DNA from: Rhodospirillales bacterium
GTDB lineage: Bacteria > Pseudomonadota > Alphaproteobacteria > MPNO01 > UBA2964
DNA length: 5,429 bases
Reading direction: 5' to 3'
NCBI GenBank assembly: GCA_002727395.1
Contig: PBWY01000108.1
Location: 1-5,429, forward strand
Below the pieces are notes generated by a model. It did not search any database. It saw only the letters and a program-made list of their open reading frames with translations, and was not told where the DNA came from. Positions 1-5,429 of the stretch are shown here, piece after piece. The position numbers were made by a program, and so were the translations under genes. How positions within the stretch are numbered: the stretch's first letter is position 1; every line of letters begins with the position of its first letter.

Positions 1-1371
1 AAAATGATGACTTCGAGGCAACTTTAAAATGGCCCTTAAACCTCCTCTAGGAGATGAGGCCAATTCAATACTGCCGCCATAAAGAGTAGATATTTGATTG
101 ACTATTGATAAACCAAAGCCGTGGCCTGGAACTGTCTCATCATACCGTTTACCTCGGGAGAGCATCGTATCTCTTATATCCTCAGGAATTCCAAGCCCAT
201 CATCATCTATCACAAGGATTAACATTGGACGAGGACTTTTGACCGCTTCCATCTCTTCAGCCTTAATCCATACATTTTTCTTCGAATATTTAGCGGCATT
301 TTCGAGAAGATTCCCCAGCATCTCTTCAAGATCGCTTTGAGACCCCCTAAAGTTAAGTTCACCTTCTACTTGGACATGGATAGATATTACCTTTTCAAAA
401 TACTGTTTCTCTATAGCCCTTGATAGTGAACGTATTACTGACAGTAAATTTGTAACGTCATTTGTTAGGGGATTCCGATAAATTTCCTTTTCTCTAAGAA
501 GGTAACTTTTGATATGCCTTTCTACTTTTTCAATTTCTGACTGAATGATCTCTTGGTTTTGGGGTGTGGGTTTTCTATTTTCATTTCCAATTACAGAAAT
601 TGGGGTTTTTAAAGCGTGAGCTAAATTGCCTACCTCGCCACGAGCCCTAGCAAGGACATCCTCTGTGTGTCGAAGGTGTGCATTCAACTCATCTGTTAAC
701 GGTTTAATCTCTGGCGGATAAACTTCTTCAAAACTTTTTGTTGCCCCTTCTCTTATGGCTAAAAGCGAATTTTTCAATTTTCTCAGTGGTTGCAATCCAA
801 ACCTGACTTGAAAAAAAGTACCAAATAATAACATGCAAGCCATTAACCCAAAGGCGATTGCCACTCTATTGTTTACTCTATCAATTGCATCAATCACAAA
901 TTTGGGGTTAGCACCCACCAAAAATCTGTATTCTCTTCCTGATGCAGAATCATTCACCTTTAGTTGCATAACCTGTAAATCCGTATCCGAAGGCCCTGCA
1001 CCATATAAAAGGGTTGGTGCCTCGGAATTGGGATATTTAGAAAAAGGAATTGTAAAGCCTTTCATCGATAACGACCGCCCTACAATAAGCTGATCTTTGG
1101 ATCTTATAATTTGCCAATACCAGCCCGATTTAACCTGATTATATTTTCTGTCTTCATAATAATTTTGAAAAGACATAATTTCTCCTTCCGGAGAAAATCG
1201 GGTGAATTCTACGAGTCTATCTAGATCTCCTTTAATCTGTCTATCTAGCGTTTCAATGATTGGTGCCTGAAGATAATGACCAACAAACAAGCCTCCTAGT
1301 ATTAAAGGAAAAAGGATCCATAATGTAGCCGACCCCCACAATCGTTGAGCTATAGAAAAAGATTTATTCAT
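1..1371 (-). CDS. PhoQ/FeuQ-like sensor histidine kinase, C-terminus cut by window edge
   Basis: Inner-membrane sensor kinase that should autophosphorylate on His and pass phosphate to the regulator encoded just upstream. My reading of the minus strand from ATG at 1371 gives 457 codons open to base 1. It has a short cytoplasmic tail, TM1 about residues 13-34, a periplasmic sensor of about 135 residues (35-169, containing SGWYWQI), TM2 about 170-189, a HAMP-like linker, then the DHp helix with H-box NLAHALKTP (phospho-acceptor H252). The ATPase domain follows with N-box LLENAAKYS (N358), G1 box DDGLG (390-394) and G2 box GHGFGL (416-421). The HxLKTP H-box and PGxGxGL lid are typical of the PhoQ type. 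Alphaproteobacterial FeuQ is the closest relative I can suggest from memory. The start overlaps the regulator stop as ATGA, so translation is probably coupled. Only the extreme C-terminus after the last ATPase strand (GGLRAILKLP) is missing. Confidence 0.93.
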   Translation of the reverse strand, partial: MNKSFSIAQRLWGSATLWILFPLILGGLFVGHYLQAPIIETLDRQIKGDLDRLVEFTRFSPEGEIMSFQNYYEDRKYNQVKSGWYWQIIRSKDQLIVGRSLSMKGFTIPFSKYPNSEAPTLLYGAGPSDTDLQVMQLKVNDSASGREYRFLVGANPKFVIDAIDRVNNRVAIAFGLMACMLLFGTFFQVRFGLQPLRKLKNSLLAIREGATKSFEEVYPPEIKPLTDELNAHLRHTEDVLARARGEVGNLAHALKTPISVIGNENRKPTPQNQEIIQSEIEKVERHIKSYLLREKEIYRNPLTNDVTNLLSVIRSLSRAIEKQYFEKVISIHVQVEGELNFRGSQSDLEEMLGNLLENAAKYSKKNVWIKAEEMEAVKSPRPMLILVIDDDGLGIPEDIRDTMLSRGKRYDETVPGHGFGLSIVNQISTLYGGSIELASSPRGGLRAILKLPRSHHF

Positions 1372-2084
1372 TTAGATTCACTAGGTGATGGATCCGCCGA
1401 TGGTAGCGATAGTCTGTAACCCCTTCCACGAATGGTATCTATTTCCACACCGGGTAATTTTTTTCTTAAGCGGGCAATAAAAACATCAATGGTATTTGAA
1501 TCCTTTAGAGAATCCGGGTCATGCTGAAGATCATATATATGTTCACTCAGTTCGGTTCTACTAAAGACTTCGTCTGGGTTGTGCATCATAAAAGCAAATA
1601 ACTTAAACTCATGGGCCGTTAAATCCACAAATTTACTATTTAAAGTTACGCGAGAACTTCGAGTATCGAGAATAACAGGACCACAGGTTATTTGTGCTGA
1701 AGAATGTCCGGAATGCCTACGTATAATTGCACGCAACCTCGCTAATATTTCTTCAATATGAAAAGGCTTAGTAACGTAATCATCTGCACCCTTGTCAAAA
1801 ACCTCAACCTTCTCTGACCATTTATTCCGCGCGGTCAGAACGAGTACCGGAACATTCTTCACAGGACTTTCAGCGTCCAAATCACGCCACGCCTCCAAAA
1901 CACTCACCCCATTAAGTTTAGGTAATCCCAAATCCAATATGATGGCATCATAGGTTTCTGTTTCGCCAAGAAATTGACCTTCTTCTCCATCGAAAGCTTT
2001 ATCGACGGAGTAATGCTCATTTTCTAATGCCTCGACGAGCTGTTTATTTAACTCTAGGTCATCCTCAATGACGAGAACTCTCAT
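1368..2084 (-). CDS. OmpR/PhoP-family response regulator (FeuP-like)
   Basis: DNA-binding partner of the adjacent kinase. The 238-residue product has an N-terminal receiver with acidic pocket E7/D8/D9, phospho-acceptor D51 (ILDLGLPKLNG), switch T84 and invariant K106 (KPF). A C-terminal winged helix of about residues 132-230 follows, with LTAHEFKLF, the recognition-helix segment SNTIDVFIARLRKKL and the closing wing IDTIRGRGYRL. The start at 2084 (MRVLVIEDD) is preferred over an in-frame ATG at 2099, because GGAGA (2096-2092) sits 8 nt upstream of 2084 and would lie inside the coding part of the longer form. The receiver has a slightly long loop before the fourth strand (about residues 68-77), and the winged helix has about three extra residues before the recognition segment. 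It is first in the operon, and its product is the natural candidate to bind the TGAAT array upstream. The tail after the winged helix is Ser/Pro-rich. The FeuP/PhoP subfamily call is from recalled family features. Confidence 0.95.
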   Translation of the reverse strand: MRVLVIEDDLELNKQLVEALENEHYSVDKAFDGEEGQFLGETETYDAIILDLGLPKLNGVSVLEAWRDLDAESPVKNVPVLVLTARNKWSEKVEVFDKGADDYVTKPFHIEEILARLRAIIRRHSGHSSAQITCGPVILDTRSSRVTLNSKFVDLTAHEFKLFAFMMHNPDEVFSRTELSEHIYDLQHDPDSLKDSNTIDVFIARLRKKLPGVEIDTIRGRGYRLSLPSADPSPSESK

Positions 2085-2138
2085 CAAGAAAGTCTCCATT
2101 TTAAATTATTAAATTTCACAATCTTCGTGATTGATAAA

Positions 2139-2144
2139 ATTATA
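2139..2144 (-). promoter_or_regulatory. Candidate -10 element for the two-component operon
   Basis: A perfect TATAAT reads on the minus strand from 2144 to 2139, about 55 nt upstream of the regulator start. No good -35 hexamer lies 16-18 bp upstream of it. This fits a promoter needing an activator, but the TGAAT array edge (2201) is farther upstream than in a classical class II site. In so AT-rich a stretch a chance match is possible. Confidence 0.4.
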
Positions 2145-2196
2145 CAGCTATTTAATTAAAGAAAAGATCTCCAATGCGAACACTTCTGCATGTTCC

Positions 2197-2242
2197 TTCA
2201 TGAATATTTGATGAATATGTCATTCAAACTCCATTCATGAAT
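2197..2242. promoter_or_regulatory. Probable PhoP-type operator: opposed tandem TGAAT boxes, 11-bp period
   Basis: Five TGAAT pentamers occur in 46 bp between the divergent operons. On the plus strand they start at 2201 and 2212 (TGAATA, 11 bp apart), with a further copy at 2238. On the minus strand they occupy 2226-2222 and 2237-2233 (TGAATG, again 11 bp apart). The two tandem pairs face each other symmetrically about position 2219, and the outer arms are the identical 9-mer TTCATGAAT (2197-2205 and 2234-2242). OmpR/PhoP-family dimers bind head-to-tail hexamers repeated every 11 bp, so this layout fits two dimers. The site is next to a gene for such a regulator, so autoregulation plus control of the plus-strand operon is the simplest reading. 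That the adjacent regulator is the one that binds is inference. Confidence 0.6.
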
Positions 2243-2270
2243 TCTTTTGTTAAATACCCGGGCTTAATAC
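2242..2270 (+). promoter_or_regulatory. Candidate promoter region for the envelope operon
   Basis: Downstream of the TGAAT array lie two plausible -10 elements, TTAAAT (2250-2255) and TAATAC (2265-2270). Neither has a convincing -35; TTCTTT at 2242-2247 is the best spaced for the second. With the second -10, the start point would be near 2277 and the array would cover roughly -76 to -35, a normal place for an OmpR-family activator. The leader to the first ATG would then be about 50 nt. This is prediction only. Confidence 0.3.
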
Positions 2271-2330
2271 GGAGCAATTCCTAGCAAGGCGCTTGGTTTT
2301 AAAAAGAAAGTAAATTGACGGAGAAAAATT

Positions 2331-3194
2331 ATGGTTACTTTTCCAAAAACATTAATGAAGAAAAGCATAATCCTATACCTAGCTATGATCATCAGTATTT
2401 TTATATTTAACCTAAATACAGTTAGCGCCCATCAGCAAAAGGAAATCAATAAAACTAATTTTAGCAGCTTAGCTCAAGAGTTAATGGACGGTTTAAATGA
2501 TGCACTGCTTAATGACTTCTCCACAAGATCGGGATATGGCCGTCCCGGTATTAAGATATCTTCATTTAAGGTTTCAAGGTACGAAAACACAAAAGCATTA
2601 ACCAATTTAGCAAACGAGTATAATGCACGCTTGTTAGCGGCATTAATTAAAATATCAGATGGTCGTTTCAAATTTATAGCGGAGGTGGATAAATTCAGAA
2701 TTGAAAAATCAAAAGACCTTTGCACCGACCTCGATAACTGCCCCGTAGATAGGAACGCCTCCTATAATGGACCGGAAGCCGATATCTTAATTACTGGCTC
2801 CCTTAGAATATTAGGTCAAAAAGCATTCCTTACCTACCGGGCTACCGGAACTGAAAACGGCTTAATCTTAGCTGCGACATCGCGAACAAGGATAACGCTG
2901 CCCCACAGGTTTCATAACCGCATTAGCTCTCCCATTTACCGCCTACCAAAAAATTATAGTAGTTCTTTGATTGCAGAAGAGTTCAGCAGTTCTTGCACGC
3001 AGATTAAAAAGTTTCAGCGTTATTTAAAAAAATTAGGCTACCGACCGGGTCGCATTAACGGAAAAATATCACTGGCTACCCGTGAGGCCATAAAGGCATT
3101 CCAATGGCACCACAATATTCCCGAGACCGGAAACTATAGCTGCTCACTTTTTTGGCAAGTAAAAGCTCAAATGTCTGAGGTTGATGGGTGGTAA
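2331..3194 (+). CDS. Exported protein: LpoB/FlgO/CsgG-like domain plus peptidoglycan-binding domain
   Basis: Predicted secreted envelope protein of 287 residues. A hydrophobic signal segment spans about residues 10-30, with likely cleavage after VSA (33|34). A middle domain of about 43-190 has an early helix (LAQELMDGLNDALL), a strand (GIKISSF), a helix, then ADILITGSLRILGQKAFLTYRATGTENGLIL. That order recalls the periplasmic alpha/beta fold shared by LpoB, FlgO and CsgG; this is a fold-level guess. The C-terminus (about 222-280) looks like a PG_binding_1 domain: KFQRYLKKLGYRPGRINGKISLATREAIKAFQ pattern, so it probably anchors to the cell wall. Four cysteines remain after cleavage (C131, C137, C222, C271), suggesting two disulfides. 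There is no lipobox, unlike most LpoB/FlgO relatives. Start 2331 has GGAG (2320-2323) at normal spacing; M9 at 2355 would also keep the signal peptide. It is the first gene of the operon, with the next start one base after its stop. Confidence 0.85.
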   Translation: MVTFPKTLMKKSIILYLAMIISIFIFNLNTVSAHQQKEINKTNFSSLAQELMDGLNDALLNDFSTRSGYGRPGIKISSFKVSRYENTKALTNLANEYNARLLAALIKISDGRFKFIAEVDKFRIEKSKDLCTDLDNCPVDRNASYNGPEADILITGSLRILGQKAFLTYRATGTENGLILAATSRTRITLPHRFHNRISSPIYRLPKNYSSSLIAEEFSSSCTQIKKFQRYLKKLGYRPGRINGKISLATREAIKAFQWHHNIPETGNYSCSLFWQVKAQMSEVDGW

Positions 3195-3195
3195 A

Positions 3196-3636
3196 ATGAC
3201 TGGCGGAACTCAAGAAAATGCCATGACTGAAATTGCCCTCGCAATGGCAATGGGTTTTTTCAGCATAATGGTCCTTACAATGATTTCCATGGGCGTACCA
3301 ACAAAACCCAATGTGGAATCAAAAAAACATATTCCGATCTTTACACTTTTACCGTCCGATACAGATCAAAACAAAACATCTCAAACCAACAGGAAGGACG
3401 TCTTTATAATTTTTGATGGCAATTCATACCTGGATCACAGGTTAAAACCCACAAATCTGGGAATTATAAACAAGGCAAACAGAATAATTCTCGCGCTCAC
3501 ACCAGAATTATCACTGAAAGAAGCCTTGTCAGCTCAGGCAAAACTTATGACGTCGAAAGTAATTCTGACAACTCTCAATGAACGATGGAAACGAGCACTG
3601 GCAAATCATAGAAAGGAGTTAATAAATGAAAAATAA
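3196..3636 (+). CDS. Small single-pass membrane protein, unknown family (weakly ExbD/TolR-like layout)
   Basis: I do not recognise this 146-residue protein. It has a short polar N-terminus, one strong hydrophobic helix (about residues 13-33, rich in Met and Ala), then a linker and a soluble part with a strand-like DVFIIFDGNSYLD (68-80), RIILALTPELSLKEAL (96-111) and KVILTTLNERWKRAL (121-135). The order of an N-terminal anchor followed by a small periplasmic alpha/beta domain resembles ExbD/TolR proteins. However, the helix lacks the conserved Asp that carries protons in that family, so a motor role is not supported. The start is uncertain. ATG 3196 follows the upstream TAA by one base, suggesting coupled translation. 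ATG 3184 and TTG 3181 lie in the upstream gene, and ATG 3223 would place the start directly before the helix. Its 3' end overlaps the transglycosylase gene by 11 bp. Confidence 0.75.
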   Translation: MTGGTQENAMTEIALAMAMGFFSIMVLTMISMGVPTKPNVESKKHIPIFTLLPSDTDQNKTSQTNRKDVFIIFDGNSYLDHRLKPTNLGIINKANRIILALTPELSLKEALSAQAKLMTSKVILTTLNERWKRALANHRKELINEK

Positions 3637-4183
3637 TTTAAATTTAAAATTTTTGACTTTTGAAATCACATTAACATTTCTTGTTATCATACCCGCCCTC
3701 GTATTCTGTTCTTTAAGTTCCATGGCTAACGAACACCATAACCGCGCCTCAGTTCAGAAAATGGTTGTTGAAGGGGCAGATAAGGTCGGCATTTCACGAT
3801 CCCTAGCACTAGCCGTCGCTCATGCCGAATCAAATTTCAACCCTAAAGCAAAAAGTCACAAGGGAGCCCGTGGGGTTATGCAGATTATGCCGGCGACATC
3901 AAAAGGGGAATATCTAATTCACCCGGATCGGCTCTGGGACCCAGAGTTAAATATAATTTTAGGCCTTCATTATCTCAGACGATTATTAATCCGTTACCAA
4001 GGACGGGCTGACCTTGCGCTTTCTTTTTACAATGGCGGTACAGCTGTCGACCGGAACGGAAGGGGAAAGCCTCGCGTAATACCCTATACCCGTCATTATG
4101 TGATGAAAGTAACCCGATTACGGTTCAAGTACCAACGTAGTCTTCGTACTGGACGACTCAAATCCATTAACTTCAACCAATAA
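3626..4183 (+). CDS. SLT-family lytic transglycosylase (exported)
   Basis: Cleaves the MurNAc-GlcNAc bond of peptidoglycan with formation of 1,6-anhydro ends; acts in the periplasm. The 185-residue product has an N-terminal hydrophobic segment (about 14-32), either a signal peptide (cleavage near SMA, 34|35) or an anchor. A compact SLT domain follows at about 43-150: catalytic Glu in HAESNFNP (E68), GVMQIMPAT (83-91), WDPELNIILGLHYL (about 103-116) and LSFYNGG, the counterpart of the usual AYNAG motif. A basic tail of about 30 residues follows. This is a minimal single-domain enzyme of the type often dedicated to opening the wall for an envelope machine rather than bulk turnover (inference from size and context). 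AAGGAG at 3613-3618 lies 7 nt before the ATG, and the start overlaps the previous gene by 11 bp, so the two are probably co-translated. Confidence 0.94.
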   Translation: MKNNLNLKFLTFEITLTFLVIIPALVFCSLSSMANEHHNRASVQKMVVEGADKVGISRSLALAVAHAESNFNPKAKSHKGARGVMQIMPATSKGEYLIHPDRLWDPELNIILGLHYLRRLLIRYQGRADLALSFYNGGTAVDRNGRGKPRVIPYTRHYVMKVTRLRFKYQRSLRTGRLKSINFNQ

Positions 4184-4205
4184 CTTCAATCAGGAGTATT
4201 ATTAA

Positions 4206-4781
4206 ATGTCTTGTCCACAATCAAAAAATTTTCCAAAGATAAAACTTTTTCAAATTACCCTCATTATTTTGGCCCTACCAACTCTTGGTGCATGCAGCCT
4301 TGAAGAGAAGAAGGCCAACACGATAACTGATTTTCATAAGCATCGCTCGGCAGAGATAGCCGCCATGAGACAATTTAGAAGCTGCGCCGATGAAGGTAAA
4401 ACCCTTGACCAAAAGGCAAGAATGTCCGGAGGTTCAGGAGCTTATCTTGCTAGCGCAAACGTCCTGAAACAATGCGAAGCAGAAATACATCCAAGTCACA
4501 ATTCAATTGCTACTGAGGAAAGAATGCAGGCATACGCATTAGCAATCCAAAACTATGTAAAGGGTCGTGACATTACATCGGCTCGCGCAGCACTGAAGAA
4601 ATTTAAAATAAAATTTTCAGGAAAAGATTTTTACTATCCGGATGGCACGTCATTCATTTTGACTATGGAAACTCTTCTAGGAATGCATGACGAAATGTCA
4701 TTCGGTCAATTTTCTTCTTTAAATATCAGTAAAACGCTGAAGAAAGAAATGAGACGCCTCCACTATTGGAAAAACAAGTAG
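4206..4781 (+). CDS. Predicted outer-membrane lipoprotein of unknown family
   Basis: The 191-residue product starts with a lipoprotein signal peptide: basic stretch, hydrophobic core (about residues 14-27) and a textbook lipobox LGAC with the lipidated Cys at C30. Ser at position +2 lacks the Asp retention signal, so under the Lol rule outer-membrane sorting is expected. The mature part is mostly helical and polar with two further cysteines (C60 and C90) that could form a disulfide bracketing an Ala/Ser/Gly-rich stretch. I recognise no domain; the helical pattern in residues 105-135 could be a TPR-like pair, but this is weak. AGGAG at 4192-4196 is 9 nt upstream of the ATG, and the gap to the transglycosylase gene is 22 nt, so it is in the same operon. 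It could be a pilotin-like or anchoring partner for the neighbouring envelope proteins (speculative). Confidence 0.85.
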   Translation: MSCPQSKNFPKIKLFQITLIILALPTLGACSLEEKKANTITDFHKHRSAEIAAMRQFRSCADEGKTLDQKARMSGGSGAYLASANVLKQCEAEIHPSHNSIATEERMQAYALAIQNYVKGRDITSARAALKKFKIKFSGKDFYYPDGTSFILTMETLLGMHDEMSFGQFSSLNISKTLKKEMRRLHYWKNK

Positions 4782-4803
4782 CAACCCAACGAGAGCTAGA
4801 AAA

Positions 4804-5429
4804 ATGATACAGACTTACATACAGAAATTAATATCCGAAAATAGAGTATCAAAACAATTAACAGGAACCCTTTGCCTAGGTCTCCTTCTTTTTTCGGGAT
4901 TGTCTAGCCCGTCCATTTCCAAGACGGCAACTGATAATTCCAACTGGGCGCCAACTTCCAGTGAACGTTTGATCAAACTCCCGCCAAATTATCTGAAAAA
5001 ATCGATTGATCGTGACTTCGAGAAGTCGGGTTTAGCTAATGCCTTATACCAAAACCAGGATTCTATCAGCTTAAAGATTGAAACTTTGAGGGATATAAAA
5101 AGTTCCATAGGACAGACTGATGACGCGGAACTAAAGATAGAATTACGACACCAATATCTAGCAGAAAAACAGGCATACCTTGAGCTTGTGGCAAAAGATC
5201 AAAAGTTTCGTCGAAAACGGACAGAAACGAAATTGAAATTATACGAAAAACTTCTTAGGGGTCTTAATCGAAAGAAAAAATCGTTAACTCCTCAAAAGGC
5301 CAGACTATTAGAACAACAGATCAAAGCTAAAAAGCGTTTCAATGAATCGATATATGAAGTCGACAAAAAGTTGTTTCAACACGGGGTAATGGAGGAAAGT
5401 AAGTATGCTAGAAATTATGCCAAAAATGC
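4804..5429 (+). CDS. Exported charged helical/coiled-coil protein, partial (3' end beyond window)
   Basis: An open frame from ATG 4804 runs to the right edge: 208 complete codons without a stop. The N-terminus has a hydrophobic stretch at about residues 19-37 after a basic region, read as a signal peptide (cleavage roughly at 38-42) or an anchor. After a Ser/Pro-rich linker, residues about 63-208 are almost continuous helix rich in Lys, Glu, Leu, Arg and Gln, with few glycines and prolines: probably a periplasmic coiled coil. Family not recognised; adaptor-type proteins of transport or motor complexes are possible. The Shine-Dalgarno is weak (GAGAG, about 4789-4793), and the gap to the lipoprotein gene is 22 nt, so it is very likely in the same operon. 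A second start-like site overlaps its 3' part at 5405. Confidence 0.8.
   Translation, partial: MIQTYIQKLISENRVSKQLTGTLCLGLLLFSGLSSPSISKTATDNSNWAPTSSERLIKLPPNYLKKSIDRDFEKSGLANALYQNQDSISLKIETLRDIKSSIGQTDDAELKIELRHQYLAEKQAYLELVAKDQKFRRKRTETKLKLYEKLLRGLNRKKKSLTPQKARLLEQQIKAKKRFNESIYEVDKKLFQHGVMEESKYARNYAKN
5391..5429 (+). CDS. Possible start of a further downstream gene, overlapping the coiled-coil gene
   Basis: GGAGG at 5391-5395, a near-perfect Shine-Dalgarno, lies 9 nt before ATG 5405. This ATG opens a different frame (MLEIMPKM...) from the coiled-coil gene and stays open to the edge. It would mark a sixth operon gene if the coiled-coil frame stops soon after the window. Only about 8 codons are visible, so this is a flag and not a firm gene. 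Confidence 0.3.

Noticed and set aside
98..340. Plus-strand open frame of 80 codons
   Set aside because: It lies antisense to the ATPase domain of the kinase, where N, G1 and G2 boxes are all intact; Ser/Ile-rich translation without domain features.
833..1093. Plus-strand open frame of 86 codons
   Set aside because: Antisense to the kinase sensor domain and second membrane helix, which read as a continuous, sensible protein on the minus strand.
1579..1761. Plus-strand open frame of 60 codons
   Set aside because: Antisense to the conserved regulator; no Shine-Dalgarno or domain.
2085..2099. Longer regulator start at ATG 2099
   Set aside because: Adds METFL ahead of the canonical MRVLVIEDD start and would turn the GGAGA ribosome-binding site of ATG 2084 into coding sequence.
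2119..2133. Inverted repeat CAATC-N5-GATTG upstream of the regulator gene
   Set aside because: A 5-bp stem in AT-rich sequence is expected by chance; no match to a known operator.
2285..2300. Short hairpin CAAG-GCG-CTTG followed by TTTT, as a possible attenuator/terminator
   Set aside because: Only a 4-bp stem with a 3-nt loop and four T; too weak to call in the leader of the operon.
2474..2725. Minus-strand open frame of 83 codons
   Set aside because: Antisense to the first operon gene, which has a signal peptide and recognisable domains on the plus strand.
4168..4189. Direct repeat TAACTTCAA (4168-4176 and 4181-4189) across the transglycosylase stop codon
   Set aside because: Nine bases twice at 13-bp spacing; looks like a small local duplication with no evident function.

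Overview
The window most likely comes from an AT-leaning Gram-negative bacterium, probably an alphaproteobacterium. The Gram-negative call rests on a lipoprotein with a clean lipobox, several Sec-exported envelope proteins and a periplasmic lytic transglycosylase. The alphaproteobacterial call rests on the two-component pair, which reads like the PhoP/PhoQ-type FeuP/FeuQ pairs of that class. This placement comes from recalled family features, not from a search.

Layout: positions 1-2084 (minus strand) hold a two-component operon. The response regulator (2084 to 1368) comes first, and its TGA overlaps the ATG of the sensor histidine kinase (ATGA, 1371-1368). The kinase stays open to the left edge, with every catalytic box present, so probably only its last few residues are missing. 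Positions 2085-2330 are a divergent intergenic region. It contains five copies of TGAAT in 46 bp, arranged as two 11-bp-period tandem pairs facing each other, which is the geometry expected of an OmpR/PhoP-family operator. Positions 2331-5429 (plus strand) hold five tightly packed genes: (1) an exported protein with an LpoB/FlgO/CsgG-like domain and a C-terminal peptidoglycan-binding domain; (2) a small single-pass membrane protein with a weakly ExbD/TolR-like layout; (3) an SLT-family lytic transglycosylase; (4) a probable outer-membrane lipoprotein of unknown family; (5) an exported, highly charged, helical/coiled-coil protein that runs off the right edge. A further start codon with a strong Shine-Dalgarno at 5405 may begin a sixth gene.

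Working model (inference): the PhoPQ/FeuPQ-like pair senses an envelope condition and, through the shared operator, controls itself and the divergent operon. The operon products all act in or on the envelope, and two of them have folds tied to peptidoglycan, so the operon may encode an envelope-spanning assembly that binds and locally opens the cell wall. I do not recognise this gene combination as a named system. Whether a MotA/TolQ/ExbB-like channel or a secretion component lies just downstream would decide much about its nature.
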